Shown: one piece after another, positions 37,916 to 48,111 of the stretch
How the letters are laid out: the number at the start of each line of letters is the position of its first letter
Numbering within the stretch: position 1 is the first letter of the stretch
NCBI RefSeq assembly: GCF_000730385.1
Contig: NZ_CP008849.1
Coordinates: 2,728,001 to 2,792,000, forward strand
Origin: Alteromonas australica
GTDB taxonomy: Bacteria > Pseudomonadota > Gammaproteobacteria > Enterobacterales > Alteromonadaceae
Direction: 5' to 3'
DNA length: 64,000 nt
The notes under the pieces: model-generated
The model's database searches: none
The model's input: the letters and a program-made list of their open reading frames with translations, nothing else
What the model was told of the DNA's origin: nothing
Program-made: the position numbers and the translations under genes

Positions 37916-38679
37916 TACTCGTCCTCAGTTCCTGTATTGCGTTTACTCGCCGCTAGGTAGTTCTTGAGCATACCTTCAATAACTCGAGGGTTCTGTCCAT
38001 CAGCAATGCCTACGATGCCATCGAGTACCAGCATTTGGTTAAGTTTTTCTTCTTGAGCACGGTTGTTAAGCTTTACTGACATGGGCAAACAAATGATGTT
38101 CGCCATAAAGGCACCGTAAAGTGTGGTTAACAAAGCAACTGCCATTGCTGGGCCAATAGATTTTGGGTCATCCATGTTCGATAGCATGGCGACCAAACCA
38201 ATGAGTGTACCTATCATTCCCATTGCCGGGGCAACATCGCCCATCCCCTTAAAGATGGTCGCACCAAATTCGTGTCGGTCTGTGGTCATGCTAATGTCTT
38301 TCGCCAGTGTATCTCGCACGACTTCGATGTCGTGTCCGTCCACCAGCATATCAACGCCTTTTTGCATAAAAGGGTTGTCAATCTCGGCTTCCTCAAGCGC
38401 CAGAAAGCCCCCTTTTCTTGCGGCGTCGGCCATCTCAACAATTTTTTCAATCAACTCTTCTGGGGAGTCAATCTTAAACATGAATGCTTTACCGGCAATT
38501 TTACCTGCGCCGAAAAATTGCCCCATGGTGTATTGAGATAAAATTACGAACAATGTGCCGCCAAAAACAATCAAAATTGAAGGGACATTGACGAACATAC
38601 TTATGCTGCCGCCCATTACCATGGCCATTACCACGAAACCTATGGCGCCCAACATACCTATGACGGTTGCTAAATCCAC
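37915..38679 (-). CDS. pomA: Sodium-driven flagellar stator protein PomA (MotA family)
   Basis: 254 residues with four membrane spans. It begins MDLATVIGMLGAIGFVVMAM as in PomA and contains the cytoplasmic loop with EMADAARKGGFLALEE and GDVAPAMGMIGTLIGLVAML. With PomB it forms the Na+-conducting stator that powers a polar flagellum. The pair is isolated from the flagellar operons, directly divergent from xseB, as in Vibrio. Confidence 0.96.
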   Translation of the reverse strand: MDLATVIGMLGAIGFVVMAMVMGGSISMFVNVPSILIVFGGTLFVILSQYTMGQFFGAGKIAGKAFMFKIDSPEELIEKIVEMADAARKGGFLALEEAEIDNPFMQKGVDMLVDGHDIEVVRDTLAKDISMTTDRHEFGATIFKGMGDVAPAMGMIGTLIGLVAMLSNMDDPKSIGPAMAVALLTTLYGAFMANIICLPMSVKLNNRAQEEKLNQMLVLDGIVGIADGQNPRVIEGMLKNYLAASKRNTGTEDE

Positions 38680-38941
38680 TCACTCTTCCTCATTTGTTGC
38701 TTTTATAGCTGACGCATAACGACTATGGCTATTCTATCGGCATGTTCAAAAAATTCTATAATAAGAATATCTTAAAATCCGAAATTTTGTTTTTTTAGAT
38801 AGTAGAACCTTTTCACCCATCTCGCACCTAATTGCTGAGCTTCTTTATATCGTCATTAGGATAGAGTTTTCATTTGACCCTTTGGCAACCCTCAGTTAAT
38901 GTGCGCGTAATCCGAATAATCACCGCATATCGAGTACTATC

Positions 38942-39184
38942 GTGACAGAAAAGAAAGATTCTCCCTCATTTGAAGAAACATTAAGTGAACTGGACGCCAT
39001 TGTATCAGAAATGGAAAACGGTGATTTACCGCTAGAGGTTGCACTAGGAAAGTTTGAGCGAGGCGTTGCCCTGTCACGTTTGGGCCAGCAATCATTAGAA
39101 CAAGCTGAGCAAAAAGTGAAGATCCTTGTTAATGAGCAAGGCGAAAATCAGCTTCACACTCTGCCAGAAAACGAGCAGCCCTAA
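38942..39184 (+). CDS. xseB: Exodeoxyribonuclease VII small subunit
   Basis: 80 residues starting with GTG at 38942. Typical XseB pattern: SFEETLSELDAIVSEMENGD, LPLEVALGKFERGVALSR and LEQAEQKV. It joins XseA in the cytosolic enzyme that degrades single-stranded DNA. It heads xseB-ispA-dxs, a common gammaproteobacterial operon. Confidence 0.95.
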   Translation: MTEKKDSPSFEETLSELDAIVSEMENGDLPLEVALGKFERGVALSRLGQQSLEQAEQKVKILVNEQGENQLHTLPENEQP

Positions 39185-39215
39185 CGTTACTCGCTTATCT
39201 TAATACAGGAACCCT

Positions 39216-40106
39216 ATGAACTTTACTGCATTGCATCAGCAAATTAAGCTGCAAACTGATGCCGCATTAGTCACGCTCATTGATGCGCTACCCAATCATG
39301 CTCCTCGCCTGAAGGCCGCTATGCACCATTCCCTTCTTGCGGGGGGTAAGCGCATGCGCCCCTTGTTGGTTCAACTAGTGGGAAATGCGCTGGATGTGCC
39401 CAAGAAAGACCAAATGGCGATTAGCATGGCCATCGAGTGCGTACACGCGTATTCACTGGTTCACGATGATTTGCCAGCCATGGACGACGATGATTTACGT
39501 CGGGGGCAGCCGACTTGCCATATCGCCTTTGATGAGGCCACCGCTATTTTGGCCGGTGACGCACTGCAAGCACTAGCATTCAGCCATTTAGCCGATACAC
39601 CATTGAGCGATTTCGCGCATAGCCGCCGTGCTAATCTATTGTCAGTGTTAGCCCAAGCCGCTGGGTATATGGGCATGTGCGGTGGCCAAGCCATCGACTT
39701 AGCCAGTACAGGCAAAAGCATAGATTTAACCCAGCTACGTGAACTCCACAAATTGAAAACGGGCGCATTGCTTCAGGCATGCGTTGAAATGACCTGCCTA
39801 GTCGCAAGCGATCTTGACGACCACACCAAAGATAGCTTGCTAAGCTATGCCAGACTTATTGGCCTCGCTTTTCAGGTGCAGGATGATATTCTTGATGTCG
39901 AAGGCAGCAGTGAACAACTTGGCAAACCTGCGGGTTCTGATATCGCCTTAGGTAAAAATACCTTTCCGGCAAAGCTCGGGTTGGACGGTGCCAAAGCGGA
40001 ACTAGGCAAGCTGCACGAGAATGCACTTCAAGCCTTAGCCAGTTTGCCCTACAATACAGACAGTTTAATTGCATTTAGCGAGCTGTTGGTTAATAGAAAC
40101 CACTAG
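39216..40106 (+). CDS. ispA: Farnesyl diphosphate synthase (geranyltranstransferase)
   Basis: 296 residues, normal length. First Asp-rich motif DDLPAMDDDD near residue 85 with GGKRMRP before it; second Asp-rich motif DDILD near 226. It condenses IPP with DMAPP and GPP to FPP for undecaprenyl phosphate, quinones and hemes. It is 31 nt after xseB and 33 nt before dxs. Confidence 0.97.
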   Translation: MNFTALHQQIKLQTDAALVTLIDALPNHAPRLKAAMHHSLLAGGKRMRPLLVQLVGNALDVPKKDQMAISMAIECVHAYSLVHDDLPAMDDDDLRRGQPTCHIAFDEATAILAGDALQALAFSHLADTPLSDFAHSRRANLLSVLAQAAGYMGMCGGQAIDLASTGKSIDLTQLRELHKLKTGALLQACVEMTCLVASDLDDHTKDSLLSYARLIGLAFQVQDDILDVEGSSEQLGKPAGSDIALGKNTFPAKLGLDGAKAELGKLHENALQALASLPYNTDSLIAFSELLVNRNH

Positions 40107-40139
40107 TTCTGCCTCCATGTTGAAAAAAGATAATAAATA

Positions 40140-42017
40140 ATGAGTTTAGATCTCCAACATTACCCCACGCTTGCACTTGCGCAGACGCCGGAAAAACTAC
40201 GCCAACTACCGCAAGAAAAATTGCGTCTGTTGGCCGACGAATTACGTGAGTACTTACTTAATAGCGTAAGTCAGACCAGTGGACATTTCGCCTCTGGTTT
40301 AGGCACGGTAGAACTGACGGTTGCACTGCATTACATCTACCATACTCCCTTCGACCGATTAATTTGGGATGTGGGTCACCAAGCCTACCCCCATAAAATA
40401 CTCACCGGCCGTGCCGAGCAAATGTCGACTATCCGCCAAAAAGATGGGCTTCATCCCTTTCCTTGGCCGCCAGAAAGCGATTACGACACCTTTGCAGTGG
40501 GGCATTCTTCTACCTCAATAAGTGCAGCTCTAGGCATGGCAGTAGCGGCGGAAAAAGAAGGGCAAAACAGAAAGGTGGTCGCCGTTATTGGCGATGGAGC
40601 CATGACCGCTGGTATGGCATTTGAAGCACTTAATCACGCTGGCGATATCAAAAAAGACATGGTTGTGGTTTTAAATGACAACGAAATGTCTATTTCCGAA
40701 AACGTAGGGGCGCTAAACAGCCACTTAGCACGGTTACTAACGGGGAATTTATTTAACTCTATTCGCGACGGCGGTAAAAAACTGCTCAGCAATGTGCCCC
40801 CCATTAAAGAGTTTGCTAGCCGAGCGGAAGAACACATTAAGGGCATGGTGGTACCAGGCACTATTTTTGAAGAGTTAGGGTTTAATTATATTGGTCCTAT
40901 TGACGGACATGATGTTAACGGCGTAGTCGATACCCTTCGCAATATGCGAAAATTCGAAGGGCCGCAGCTTCTTCATGTAGTGACCAAAAAAGGGAAAGGT
41001 TACCCGTCTGCCGAAAAAGACCCAATCAAATTCCATGCTGTCCCTAAATTTAACCCTGCTGATAATGCGCTACCTAAGTCGAAGCCATCGTCACCGACGT
41101 TTTCAACAATATTTGGGCAATGGCTTTGCGATATGGCCGCACAAGACCCTAAACTCATGGCCGTGACACCGGCCATGCGGGAAGGCTCAGGTATGGTGGC
41201 GTTTTCTCAACAATACCCCGAGCAATACTTTGATGTAGCGATTGCTGAGCAACACGCAGTGACCTTCGCTGCAGGTTTAGCCAGAGACGGCCTAAATCCT
41301 GTTGTAGCGATTTACTCTACCTTTTTACAACGGGCTTACGACCAGCTTATTCATGATGTTGCGCTGCAAGACCTTCCCGTGCTTTTCGCCATTGACAGAG
41401 CCGGTATTGTGGGCGCCGACGGCCCTACTCACCAAGGCGCGTTTGATATTGCGTTTCTTCGCTGTATACCGAACATGATCATCATGACGCCGGCTGACGA
41501 AAACGAATGTCGACAAATGTTATACACCGGCCACAAGCTGCAAAAACCAGCTGCAGTGCGCTACCCTCGCGGTGCTGGTATGGGTATTGAGCCAGAAACA
41601 TCGATGACCGCCATGGCGCTAGGGAAGTCACGTGTTTGTTACCAAGCTACAAATGACGCTGGCAAAAAAATCGCCATATTAAACTTTGGTACTTTGCTTC
41701 CTTACGCGTTGGAAGCTGCCAAAGCTGCTAATGCAACAGTGATCGATATGCGCTTTGTAAAGCCACTCGACGACGAAGCAGTTGTACAAGCAGCACACGC
41801 GCACGATGTACTTATTACCCTAGAAGACGGCTGTATAGCTGGTGGCGCAGGCAGCGCTGTAAATGAGTGCTTGCAGCAACAAGGCATACTCAAGCCACTT
41901 CGTATGCTTGGTCTACCGGATAGTTTTATACTGCAAGGCACACAAGAGGAAATGTACAAAGAGCATGGATTAGATGCCGCTGGCATATCCGCGGTGATTG
42001 ATTCGCTAAAAGGGTAA
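40140..42017 (+). CDS. dxs: 1-deoxy-D-xylulose-5-phosphate synthase
   Basis: 625 residues. Thiamine diphosphate binding region [20 protein letters not shown] near 150, the catalytic His region [10 protein letters not shown], and the transketolase pyrimidine domain with [13 protein letters not shown]. It joins pyruvate and glyceraldehyde-3-phosphate, the first step of the MEP isoprenoid pathway that feeds IspA. Terminator 37 nt after the stop. Confidence 0.98.
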   Translation: MSLDLQHYPTLALAQTPEKLRQLPQEKLRLLADELREYLLNSVSQTSGHFASGLGTVELTVALHYIYHTPFDRLIWDVGHQAYPHKILTGRAEQMSTIRQKDGLHPFPWPPESDYDTFAVGHSSTSISAALGMAVAAEKEGQNRKVVAVIGDGAMTAGMAFEALNHAGDIKKDMVVVLNDNEMSISENVGALNSHLARLLTGNLFNSIRDGGKKLLSNVPPIKEFASRAEEHIKGMVVPGTIFEELGFNYIGPIDGHDVNGVVDTLRNMRKFEGPQLLHVVTKKGKGYPSAEKDPIKFHAVPKFNPADNALPKSKPSSPTFSTIFGQWLCDMAAQDPKLMAVTPAMREGSGMVAFSQQYPEQYFDVAIAEQHAVTFAAGLARDGLNPVVAIYSTFLQRAYDQLIHDVALQDLPVLFAIDRAGIVGADGPTHQGAFDIAFLRCIPNMIIMTPADENECRQMLYTGHKLQKPAAVRYPRGAGMGIEPETSMTAMALGKSRVCYQATNDAGKKIAILNFGTLLPYALEAAKAANATVIDMRFVKPLDDEAVVQAAHAHDVLITLEDGCIAGGAGSAVNECLQQQGILKPLRMLGLPDSFILQGTQEEMYKEHGLDAAGISAVIDSLKG

Positions 42018-42053
42018 GCTCAACGCTCACCCTATTAAATACATCGGCAAACA

Positions 42054-42086
42054 AAAAGGCCGCAACAGAACCTGTTGCGGCCTTTT
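42054..42086. terminator. Bidirectional terminator between dxs and pgpA
   Basis: 15-bp perfect stem (AAAAGGCCGCAACAG / CTGTTGCGGCCTTTT) with an AAC loop, T-runs on both strands. Confidence 0.94.
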
Positions 42087-42134
42087 CTATGTCTGGCAGG
42101 TGCTTAACGCCATACGCTAAGTTAGCCTATGACA

Positions 42135-42635
42135 TTAAAAGATGAGCAATACCGCAGGCCATAAATGAATAACTAAATGCATACAGACACACGTCATTAT
42201 CCCGGCGATAATATCGTCTAACATGATACCTGTTCCCCCATGCATACGTTTATCTACCACGCCAATTGGCCAAGGTTTTAAGATATCGAACAAACGGAAC
42301 AACAAGAAACCGATGAGTAAAGTCGGCGCGGTGATGGGCACAAAAAGAAAGCTAATAAACATACCTGCTACTTCGTCCCATACAATAGAGCCATGGTCAT
42401 GCACTTGCATGTCGTCAGCGGTTTTACCACAGAGATAAATACCCACTACGCTGGCAACCAAGGTAAAGGTGATAAATAACGCAACAGGTAAATTGGCACT
42501 GAAATAAATAAGTGGGACGGCAGCAAGAGACCCAAAGGTACCTGGCATAAACGGCACAAGGCCACTACCAAAACCCAGTGCTAAAAAGTGCACTGGATTT
42601 CTCATGCTGACTCTAGCGCGATATTCTTTTTGCAT
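42135..42635 (-). CDS. pgpA: Phosphatidylglycerophosphatase A
   Basis: 166 residues, four hydrophobic segments. Motifs LGFGSGLVPFMPGTFGSLAA, HDHGSIVWDEVAGM and DDIIAG identify PgpA, which dephosphorylates PGP to phosphatidylglycerol at the inner membrane. The ATG at 42635 overlaps the thiL stop (TAATG). It ends the riboflavin/thiamine operon. Confidence 0.95.
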   Translation of the reverse strand: MQKEYRARVSMRNPVHFLALGFGSGLVPFMPGTFGSLAAVPLIYFSANLPVALFITFTLVASVVGIYLCGKTADDMQVHDHGSIVWDEVAGMFISFLFVPITAPTLLIGFLLFRLFDILKPWPIGVVDKRMHGGTGIMLDDIIAGIMTCVCMHLVIHLWPAVLLIF

Positions 42636-43600
42636 TAGAAATTGTGCTCATAGCCTTTGTCACGTTTTGGCGTGTAAGGTTTCTCGCCCTTAAACAAAGA
42701 CAAGTTACTCGAATGGCCTGATAGCTGCCCAATGCAGGTAGCTTTAACGTTGGTGCTGGCCAAAGAGGTTTCTAAATTGCCTTTCTGTTCTTCACTGACG
42801 GTAAAGATAAGTTCGTAATCATCACCTGCACTTAAGGCATACTCTATCGCCGTATCGTTATCTACAGCACTGGTGATAGCACGTGACAAAGGAAGTCTGT
42901 CCACATGAATATTGGCCCCGCAGCCAGACGCGGTCAGAATATGATTGAGATCGGAAAGTAACCCATCTGAAATATCAATACACGATGTGGCAATACGGCG
43001 CAAAGCAGTGCCTACGGCGACACGCGGTGTTGGGAAGTAATGACGATTAATCAGCACATCTCGCGCTTCGCCCTTCACTTCTAACGTGTTTTGCAAAATA
43101 TCCAACCCTGCGCCTGCGTCGCCTAACGTGCCTGTCACGTAAACCCAGTCTCCGGGGTTCGCGCCACTGCGGGTTAACTCAGACCCTGGAGGAATGAACC
43201 CTTGGGCCGTAATGGTCATCGACATGGGGCCTTTCACAGTGTCGCCACCAATAAGCTGTACAGAATAATACTGCGTTAGCTCGTACAGCCCATCGACGAA
43301 CTCCGCTAACCAGTCTTCTTTCACTTCGGGTAATGAAAGCGACAAACTGATCCATGCGGGCTCTGCCCCCATAGCCGCTAAATCACTTAAGTTAACGGCG
43401 ACGGTTTTATACGCCACCGATTTAGCAGGTGCATCAGATAAGAAATGTACGCCACCGACGAGGGTGTCAGTGGTCACGGCGAGTTGTTGATTTTCTGGCA
43501 CCTTGGTTACGGCACAGTCATCACCAATGCCAATGATCACATCTTTGCGTTTGTAGCCGCCATTAGAAAAATAGCGGCCGATTAGGTCAAATTCTTTCAC
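42635..43600 (-). CDS. thiL: Thiamine-monophosphate kinase
   Basis: 321 residues. The N-terminal GIGDDCAVTKVPENQQLAVT, VAVNLSDLAAMGAEP and the later GDTVKGPMS, CIDISDGLLSDL motifs define ThiL. It phosphorylates thiamine monophosphate to the active diphosphate, the cofactor of Dxs nearby. It follows nusB by 48 nt. Confidence 0.97.
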   Translation of the reverse strand: MKEFDLIGRYFSNGGYKRKDVIIGIGDDCAVTKVPENQQLAVTTDTLVGGVHFLSDAPAKSVAYKTVAVNLSDLAAMGAEPAWISLSLSLPEVKEDWLAEFVDGLYELTQYYSVQLIGGDTVKGPMSMTITAQGFIPPGSELTRSGANPGDWVYVTGTLGDAGAGLDILQNTLEVKGEARDVLINRHYFPTPRVAVGTALRRIATSCIDISDGLLSDLNHILTASGCGANIHVDRLPLSRAITSAVDNDTAIEYALSAGDDYELIFTVSEEQKGNLETSLASTNVKATCIGQLSGHSSNLSLFKGEKPYTPKRDKGYEHNF

Positions 43601-43648
43601 GGTAATGGGTAAAGCCCTTTGGTGACAGTGGCTGTCACTGGCACACGA

Positions 43649-44071
43649 TTAATTGCGTTCGTCTTTACGTAAAGTGCGAACCGCTTTATCTAATGCGCCA
43701 TTAATAAACTTATGACTCTCTTCGGCACCAAATGCCTTAGCAAGTTCAATGGCTTCATTAATAATAACGCGATACGGTACATCCATACGCTCTGTCAGTT
43801 CCAGCGTAGCAATGCGTAAAATAGCCTTTTCAATGGCATCAAGCTCTTCAGGTAAACGACCTAAATACGGCTTAATGGTTGTGTCTAAATGGCTTGCATT
43901 GTGAGCGACACCACGAAGCAATGCCTGAAAATAGGCCATATCCACTTTTTGCATATCATTGCTTGTGGCTAAAGCTAACTCTACTTGCTGAATGTCGTTA
44001 TGACTCATTTGCCATGAATATACACCCTGAAGGGCAAGTTCACGGGCTTTACGACGAGCTGAAACTTTCAC
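43649..44071 (-). CDS. nusB: Transcription antitermination factor NusB
   Basis: 140 residues, all-helical. N-terminal SARRKARELALQGVYSWQ is the RNA-binding Arg-rich start, and the ending NEAIELAKAFGAEESHKFIN is typical. With NusE it binds boxA in rRNA leaders, such as the two boxA sites in this window. It lies 12 nt after ribH, the conserved order. Confidence 0.97.
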   Translation of the reverse strand: MKVSARRKARELALQGVYSWQMSHNDIQQVELALATSNDMQKVDMAYFQALLRGVAHNASHLDTTIKPYLGRLPEELDAIEKAILRIATLELTERMDVPYRVIINEAIELAKAFGAEESHKFINGALDKAVRTLRKDERN

Positions 44072-44083
44072 GTATTTTTTACC

Positions 44084-44557
44084 TTAAAGCTTTTCAACAG
44101 CATCAATAACGTTAACCATTTCAAGTGCACCAAGGGCAGCTTCTGCGCCTTTGTTACCTGCTTTGGTTCCAGAACGTTCGATAGCCTGTTCAATAGAATC
44201 TGTAGTGATAACGCCGAATGAAACCGGTACACCATACTCTAGCGATACTTGTGCTAGGCCCTTGTTGCACTCACCGGCAACAAAGTCAAAATGAGGCGTG
44301 CCGCCACGAATTACTGCACCTAATGCAATAATGGCATCAAAAGATTTTTTCTCAGCAAGTTTCTTGGCAACAATAGGCAGCTCATAGGCACCGGGAACAC
44401 GAACCACTGTGATATCGTCTTCATTCACTTCACCATGACGGTCTAGTGTGTCTAACGCGCCTTCTAATAAACTTTCAACTACGAAGCTATTAAAGCGAGC
44501 AACAACAATGGCAATTTTCTTACCCGTTGCTCTGATGTTACCTTCAACTACTTGCAT
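44084..44557 (-). CDS. ribH: 6,7-dimethyl-8-ribityllumazine synthase
   Basis: 157 residues from the ATG at 44557; a longer frame to 44608 adds 17 residues not found in the family. Motifs [26 protein letters not shown] and [14 protein letters not shown] (active-site region) define lumazine synthase. It joins the RibA product with the RibB product to form the riboflavin precursor. Confidence 0.96.
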   Translation of the reverse strand: MQVVEGNIRATGKKIAIVVARFNSFVVESLLEGALDTLDRHGEVNEDDITVVRVPGAYELPIVAKKLAEKKSFDAIIALGAVIRGGTPHFDFVAGECNKGLAQVSLEYGVPVSFGVITTDSIEQAIERSGTKAGNKGAEAALGALEMVNVIDAVEKL

Positions 44558-44667
44558 GATTTTATTCCTCGAGAAAAACGGCGCGAAGTATACCACAACC
44601 GCGCCCAAACTAAATCGATTGTTTCCTTAACTTCAACTATTCGTAAACGGGTACTTTCGCACTCGCG

Positions 44668-45768
44668 CTAGTCGTGTACGTACTCAACCACTTCAAGGCC
44701 GTAGCCTGACAATGCATGGTACTTAATGGGTTTACTGAGTAAGCGCATCTTTTGAACGCCCATAGAGACGAGAATTTGGCTTCCCACCCCAATGGTGCGA
44801 GAAGACCCCTGCCAATCGGCACCGGCTGGACGTTCCCCTCGGTCTTCAGCGGCAAAGCGGCGTACCTGATGTTCAATATGCTCTTCTTTACCTAATAGCA
44901 CCAATACCCCGCCCTCTTCTGCAATCTTACGCATGCCATCAGCCAAAGTCATCGAGCGATGAATACCACGGGTAGAGCCAAGTAGATCACTAAACGTATT
45001 GTGAAGATGTACGCGCACTAATGTAGGGTTGTCTTCCGTCACTTCACCATTTTTGAGGGCAAAGTGTAATTGGTTGTCAATGCTGTCTTTAAATGTATGC
45101 AGTTCGAAATCACCATATTCTGTGGGTAAGTGACACTGCGCCACTTTTTCGATAGTGGTTTCATTTAAATTTCTGTACTCAATTAAATCCGCGATGGTAC
45201 CGATCTTAAGATCGTGTTTTTCCGCAAACTTTTCAAGCTCAGGGCGACGTGCCATTGAACCATCTTCATTGAGAATTTCTACGATGACACCAGCAGGCTC
45301 TAACCCTGCTAAACGGGGTAAGTCTACGCCAGCTTCGGTATGACCGGCGCGGTTTAAAACCCCGCCTTCTTTCGCAATCAGTGGAAAGATATGCCCAGGT
45401 TGAACAATATCAGACGCTTTGGCTTCCTTAGCCACCGCCGCTTTAATGGTAACTGCGCGATCTGCCGCCGAAATTCCCGTGGTCACACCCGTAGCAGCTT
45501 CAATAGAGACGGTAAAGTTAGTTGAAAACTGCGCTTCATTTTTATCTACCATTAGCGGTAGATTTAACCGTCTACAACGATCTTCGGTCATAGGGAGGCA
45601 TACTAAGCCGCGAGCATGGGTAACCATAAAATTAATGGCCTCTGGCGTAACGTGCTCAGCGGCCATGATGAGATCGCCTTCGTTCTCACGATCTTCATCA
45701 TCCATCAGGATCACCATTTTGCCCTGACGAATATCTTCGATTATTTCTTGTGTGGTGTTAAATGCCAT
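44668..45768 (-). CDS. ribBX: RibBX: 3,4-dihydroxy-2-butanone 4-phosphate synthase with degenerate GTP-cyclohydrolase-like domain
   Basis: 366 residues. The RibB domain (1-200) has [11 protein letters not shown] and the HTEAGVDL motif and should be active. The C-terminal half aligns with GTP cyclohydrolase II (from about 205) but lacks the catalytic zinc Cys residues: the stretch where GDxFGSxRCDC is expected reads [18 protein letters not shown]. This is the RibBX arrangement described for many proteobacteria. A separate ribA is expected elsewhere in the genome. Confidence 0.92.
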   Translation of the reverse strand: MAFNTTQEIIEDIRQGKMVILMDDEDRENEGDLIMAAEHVTPEAINFMVTHARGLVCLPMTEDRCRRLNLPLMVDKNEAQFSTNFTVSIEAATGVTTGISAADRAVTIKAAVAKEAKASDIVQPGHIFPLIAKEGGVLNRAGHTEAGVDLPRLAGLEPAGVIVEILNEDGSMARRPELEKFAEKHDLKIGTIADLIEYRNLNETTIEKVAQCHLPTEYGDFELHTFKDSIDNQLHFALKNGEVTEDNPTLVRVHLHNTFSDLLGSTRGIHRSMTLADGMRKIAEEGGVLVLLGKEEHIEHQVRRFAAEDRGERPAGADWQGSSRTIGVGSQILVSMGVQKMRLLSKPIKYHALSGYGLEVVEYVHD

Positions 45769-45788
45769 AGTGTGTGCTTCTTGTAGGG

Positions 45789-46451
45789 TTATCTCTTTAA
45801 AAATCCATTTTCTGCTAAAAACGCCATATCAATACCTTTGGTATCGGTAGACGCTGCGCTGTCGCCCATCATTAAGCGTTCTAGGTATCGCGCAATTACA
45901 TCAACTTCTAAATTGACCCGCGTGCCCACTTTATAGGTACTCATGATGGTTTCTTGTAATGTGTGTGGGATTATCCACAGCATGAATTCTGCGCCACTCA
46001 CTTCATTCACGGTCAGGCTTATACCATCAACCGTGATACTGCCTTTGTGCGCAATGTATTTTGCTAATGATGTTGGTGCTTTTACCCAAAATTCAATGTA
46101 ATCGGTGTGTTTAATTATCTTGCTAATTTCGCCAACACCGTCCACGTGACCAGACACAATGTGCCCACCTAGTCTATCGGTAGGACGCATGGCCTTTTCT
46201 AAATTCACTTTGGACCCAGTGCCATAGTGAGCAAACCCGGTCAGCTTTATCGTTTCGGCTGAAACATCAGCGCAATAGTAGTCGGCTCCCATCTCGGTTA
46301 CCGTTAAACACACGCCATTGGTGGCTATGCTGTCACCTAGCGAGACATCAGACATATCTAAGGTCGGGGAAGACACGGTAAGTCGAATGTCGTTACCACG
46401 GTTATCTAACTTGGTAATGGTGCCTAGGGATTCGATAATTCCAGTAAACAT
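45789..46451 (-). CDS. ribE: Riboflavin synthase alpha chain
   Basis: 220 residues with two lumazine-binding repeats. The first starts [16 protein letters not shown] and contains [15 protein letters not shown]; the second has [15 protein letters not shown] and [16 protein letters not shown]. It dismutates two dimethylribityllumazine molecules to riboflavin. It lies 16 nt after ribD. Confidence 0.97.
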   Translation of the reverse strand: MFTGIIESLGTITKLDNRGNDIRLTVSSPTLDMSDVSLGDSIATNGVCLTVTEMGADYYCADVSAETIKLTGFAHYGTGSKVNLEKAMRPTDRLGGHIVSGHVDGVGEISKIIKHTDYIEFWVKAPTSLAKYIAHKGSITVDGISLTVNEVSGAEFMLWIIPHTLQETIMSTYKVGTRVNLEVDVIARYLERLMMGDSAASTDTKGIDMAFLAENGFLKR

Positions 46452-46467
46452 AGTGTTCCTCGCGGCG

Positions 46468-47589
46468 CTATAACGCGCTGTTGTTCACGCGATAACGCAA
46501 TTTTAAATCTTCACCAACGTGACGGGACTCCAGTAAAGTCAGCGAAACAGCTTGGTCAATTGCGGTAAATGGGGGCAAAGATACCATACTTCTTGCTTGG
46601 TCACCCAGCAGCATAGGTGCTTGATAACAAATAAACTCATCTACCTCGCCAGCCTCAAATAATGCACCACTCAGCCCTGGTCCTGCCTCTACCCATACCT
46701 CATTGAACTGCATAGCGCCTAGTTGCAACATTAGGTGATTGAGATCAACCTTATTGTTTTTTGCGTTAACTTTAAGGTAATGCCCTTGCTTGGTATCTGC
46801 ATGGTGTAAGGTAGAGGCTACGTATGTAGGGAACCCATCGTTGAAGCATTGGTAATGGCTGGCTAACCGAGACTGGCCATCCACAACAACACGCACAGGC
46901 TGGCGAAGTGTATCAAGGGGATAGGCTGAGAGTTTAGCTTCACTTGGACGCACCAATAAACTGGGGTTGTCGGCCTCTACCGTGCCTGAGCCAGTTAATA
47001 CTGCACAGCTTTGTGCGCGGTATTTATGTACATCCTGGCGTGCTTCTGGCCCTGTAATCCATTGACTCACCCCGTTTTTTAACGCGATTTTACCGTCTAA
47101 GCTAATACCTTGCTTCACACGTACATAAGGTTTGCCGGTTAGCATCCGCTTTACAAACCCTGGGTTTAACGCACCGGCCTCGGCAGACATTACATCAGAA
47201 GTGACTTCAATTCCGGCGTTTTGAAGTTTGCGGATCCCGTTGCCACTCACATTTGGGTTTGGATCAGTCATAGCAATTACCACACGCTTTACCTGAGCAT
47301 GGATTAGCGCTTCGGCACAGGGGGGCGTTCTACCGAAATGACTACATGGTTCCAATGTCACGTATGCCGTCGCCCCTTTAGCAAGGTCACCTGCTTGTTT
47401 TAGGGCATGAACTTCAGCATGAGGTGTTCCCGCTTTGAGATGGGCACCTTCACCCACACAGTGATTGTCTGGTGAGACAATGACGCATCCCACTCTCGGG
47501 TTGGGTGACGTAGTGTATAAACCACGTTGGGCAAGACGAATGGCTTTTGCCATCCAATAGTAATCTTGATTGATTGTAGAAGTGTCCAC
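46468..47589 (-). CDS. ribD: Bifunctional riboflavin deaminase/reductase RibD
   Basis: 373 residues. Deaminase domain (1-150) with zinc motifs HAEVHAL and PCSHFGRTPPC; reductase domain (150-365) with YVRVKQGISLDGKIAL and GSGTVEADNPSL. It performs the second and third steps of riboflavin synthesis. It follows nrdR by 14 nt. Confidence 0.97.
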   Translation of the reverse strand: MDTSTINQDYYWMAKAIRLAQRGLYTTSPNPRVGCVIVSPDNHCVGEGAHLKAGTPHAEVHALKQAGDLAKGATAYVTLEPCSHFGRTPPCAEALIHAQVKRVVIAMTDPNPNVSGNGIRKLQNAGIEVTSDVMSAEAGALNPGFVKRMLTGKPYVRVKQGISLDGKIALKNGVSQWITGPEARQDVHKYRAQSCAVLTGSGTVEADNPSLLVRPSEAKLSAYPLDTLRQPVRVVVDGQSRLASHYQCFNDGFPTYVASTLHHADTKQGHYLKVNAKNNKVDLNHLMLQLGAMQFNEVWVEAGPGLSGALFEAGEVDEFICYQAPMLLGDQARSMVSLPPFTAIDQAVSLTLLESRHVGEDLKLRYRVNNSAL

Positions 47590-47603
47590 GGCTTATCCTG
47601 TGG

Positions 47604-48053
47604 TTAATCTCCTAGTCTGGCAATTTCCTCACCAAATTCTCGGATATCTTCAAACGAGCGATAAACAGAGGCGAATCTCACGTAAGCCACTTTATCCAGC
47701 TCTTTTAACGCTTTCATTATTAAGTTTCCGAGTAGCTCACTGGCCACTTCTCGCTCTCCGGTCGCTCTAAGTTGAGATTTTAATGAAAGCACACATTGCT
47801 CAACTTTTTCCGTGCTAACCGGGCGTTTTTCTAGTGCGCGCTGTAACCCCGCACGTAACTTATCTTCGTTGAAAGGTTCGCGTGAACCATCACGCTTAAT
47901 CACGCGAGGCATCACTAATTCAGCACTTTCAAACGTGGTAAAACGTTCGTGACAAACAACACATTCACGGCGTCTGCGCACTTGCTGCCCCTCAGCAACT
48001 AAGCGAGAATCAATCACTTTTGTTTCTTGCTCTGAGCAAAAAGGACAAAACAT
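47604..48053 (-). CDS. nrdR: Transcriptional repressor NrdR
   Basis: 149 residues. Zinc ribbon [17 protein letters not shown] ... [12 protein letters not shown], followed by an ATP-cone (about 49-139: [16 protein letters not shown]). It represses ribonucleotide reductase genes in response to ATP/dATP. It heads the rib cluster in most gammaproteobacteria, as here. Confidence 0.98.
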   Translation of the reverse strand: MFCPFCSEQETKVIDSRLVAEGQQVRRRRECVVCHERFTTFESAELVMPRVIKRDGSREPFNEDKLRAGLQRALEKRPVSTEKVEQCVLSLKSQLRATGEREVASELLGNLIMKALKELDKVAYVRFASVYRSFEDIREFGEEIARLGD

Positions 48054-48111
48054 AACACTTCCTAAAACAACCGCGCACCCACCTATTGAGGTCGATGCGC
48101 TTTACCCCTTA

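Noticed and set aside
44558-44667. FMN riboswitch in the rib cluster
   Set aside because: The gap is short and shows no RFN-element landmarks; other rib gene gaps are 14-20 nt.
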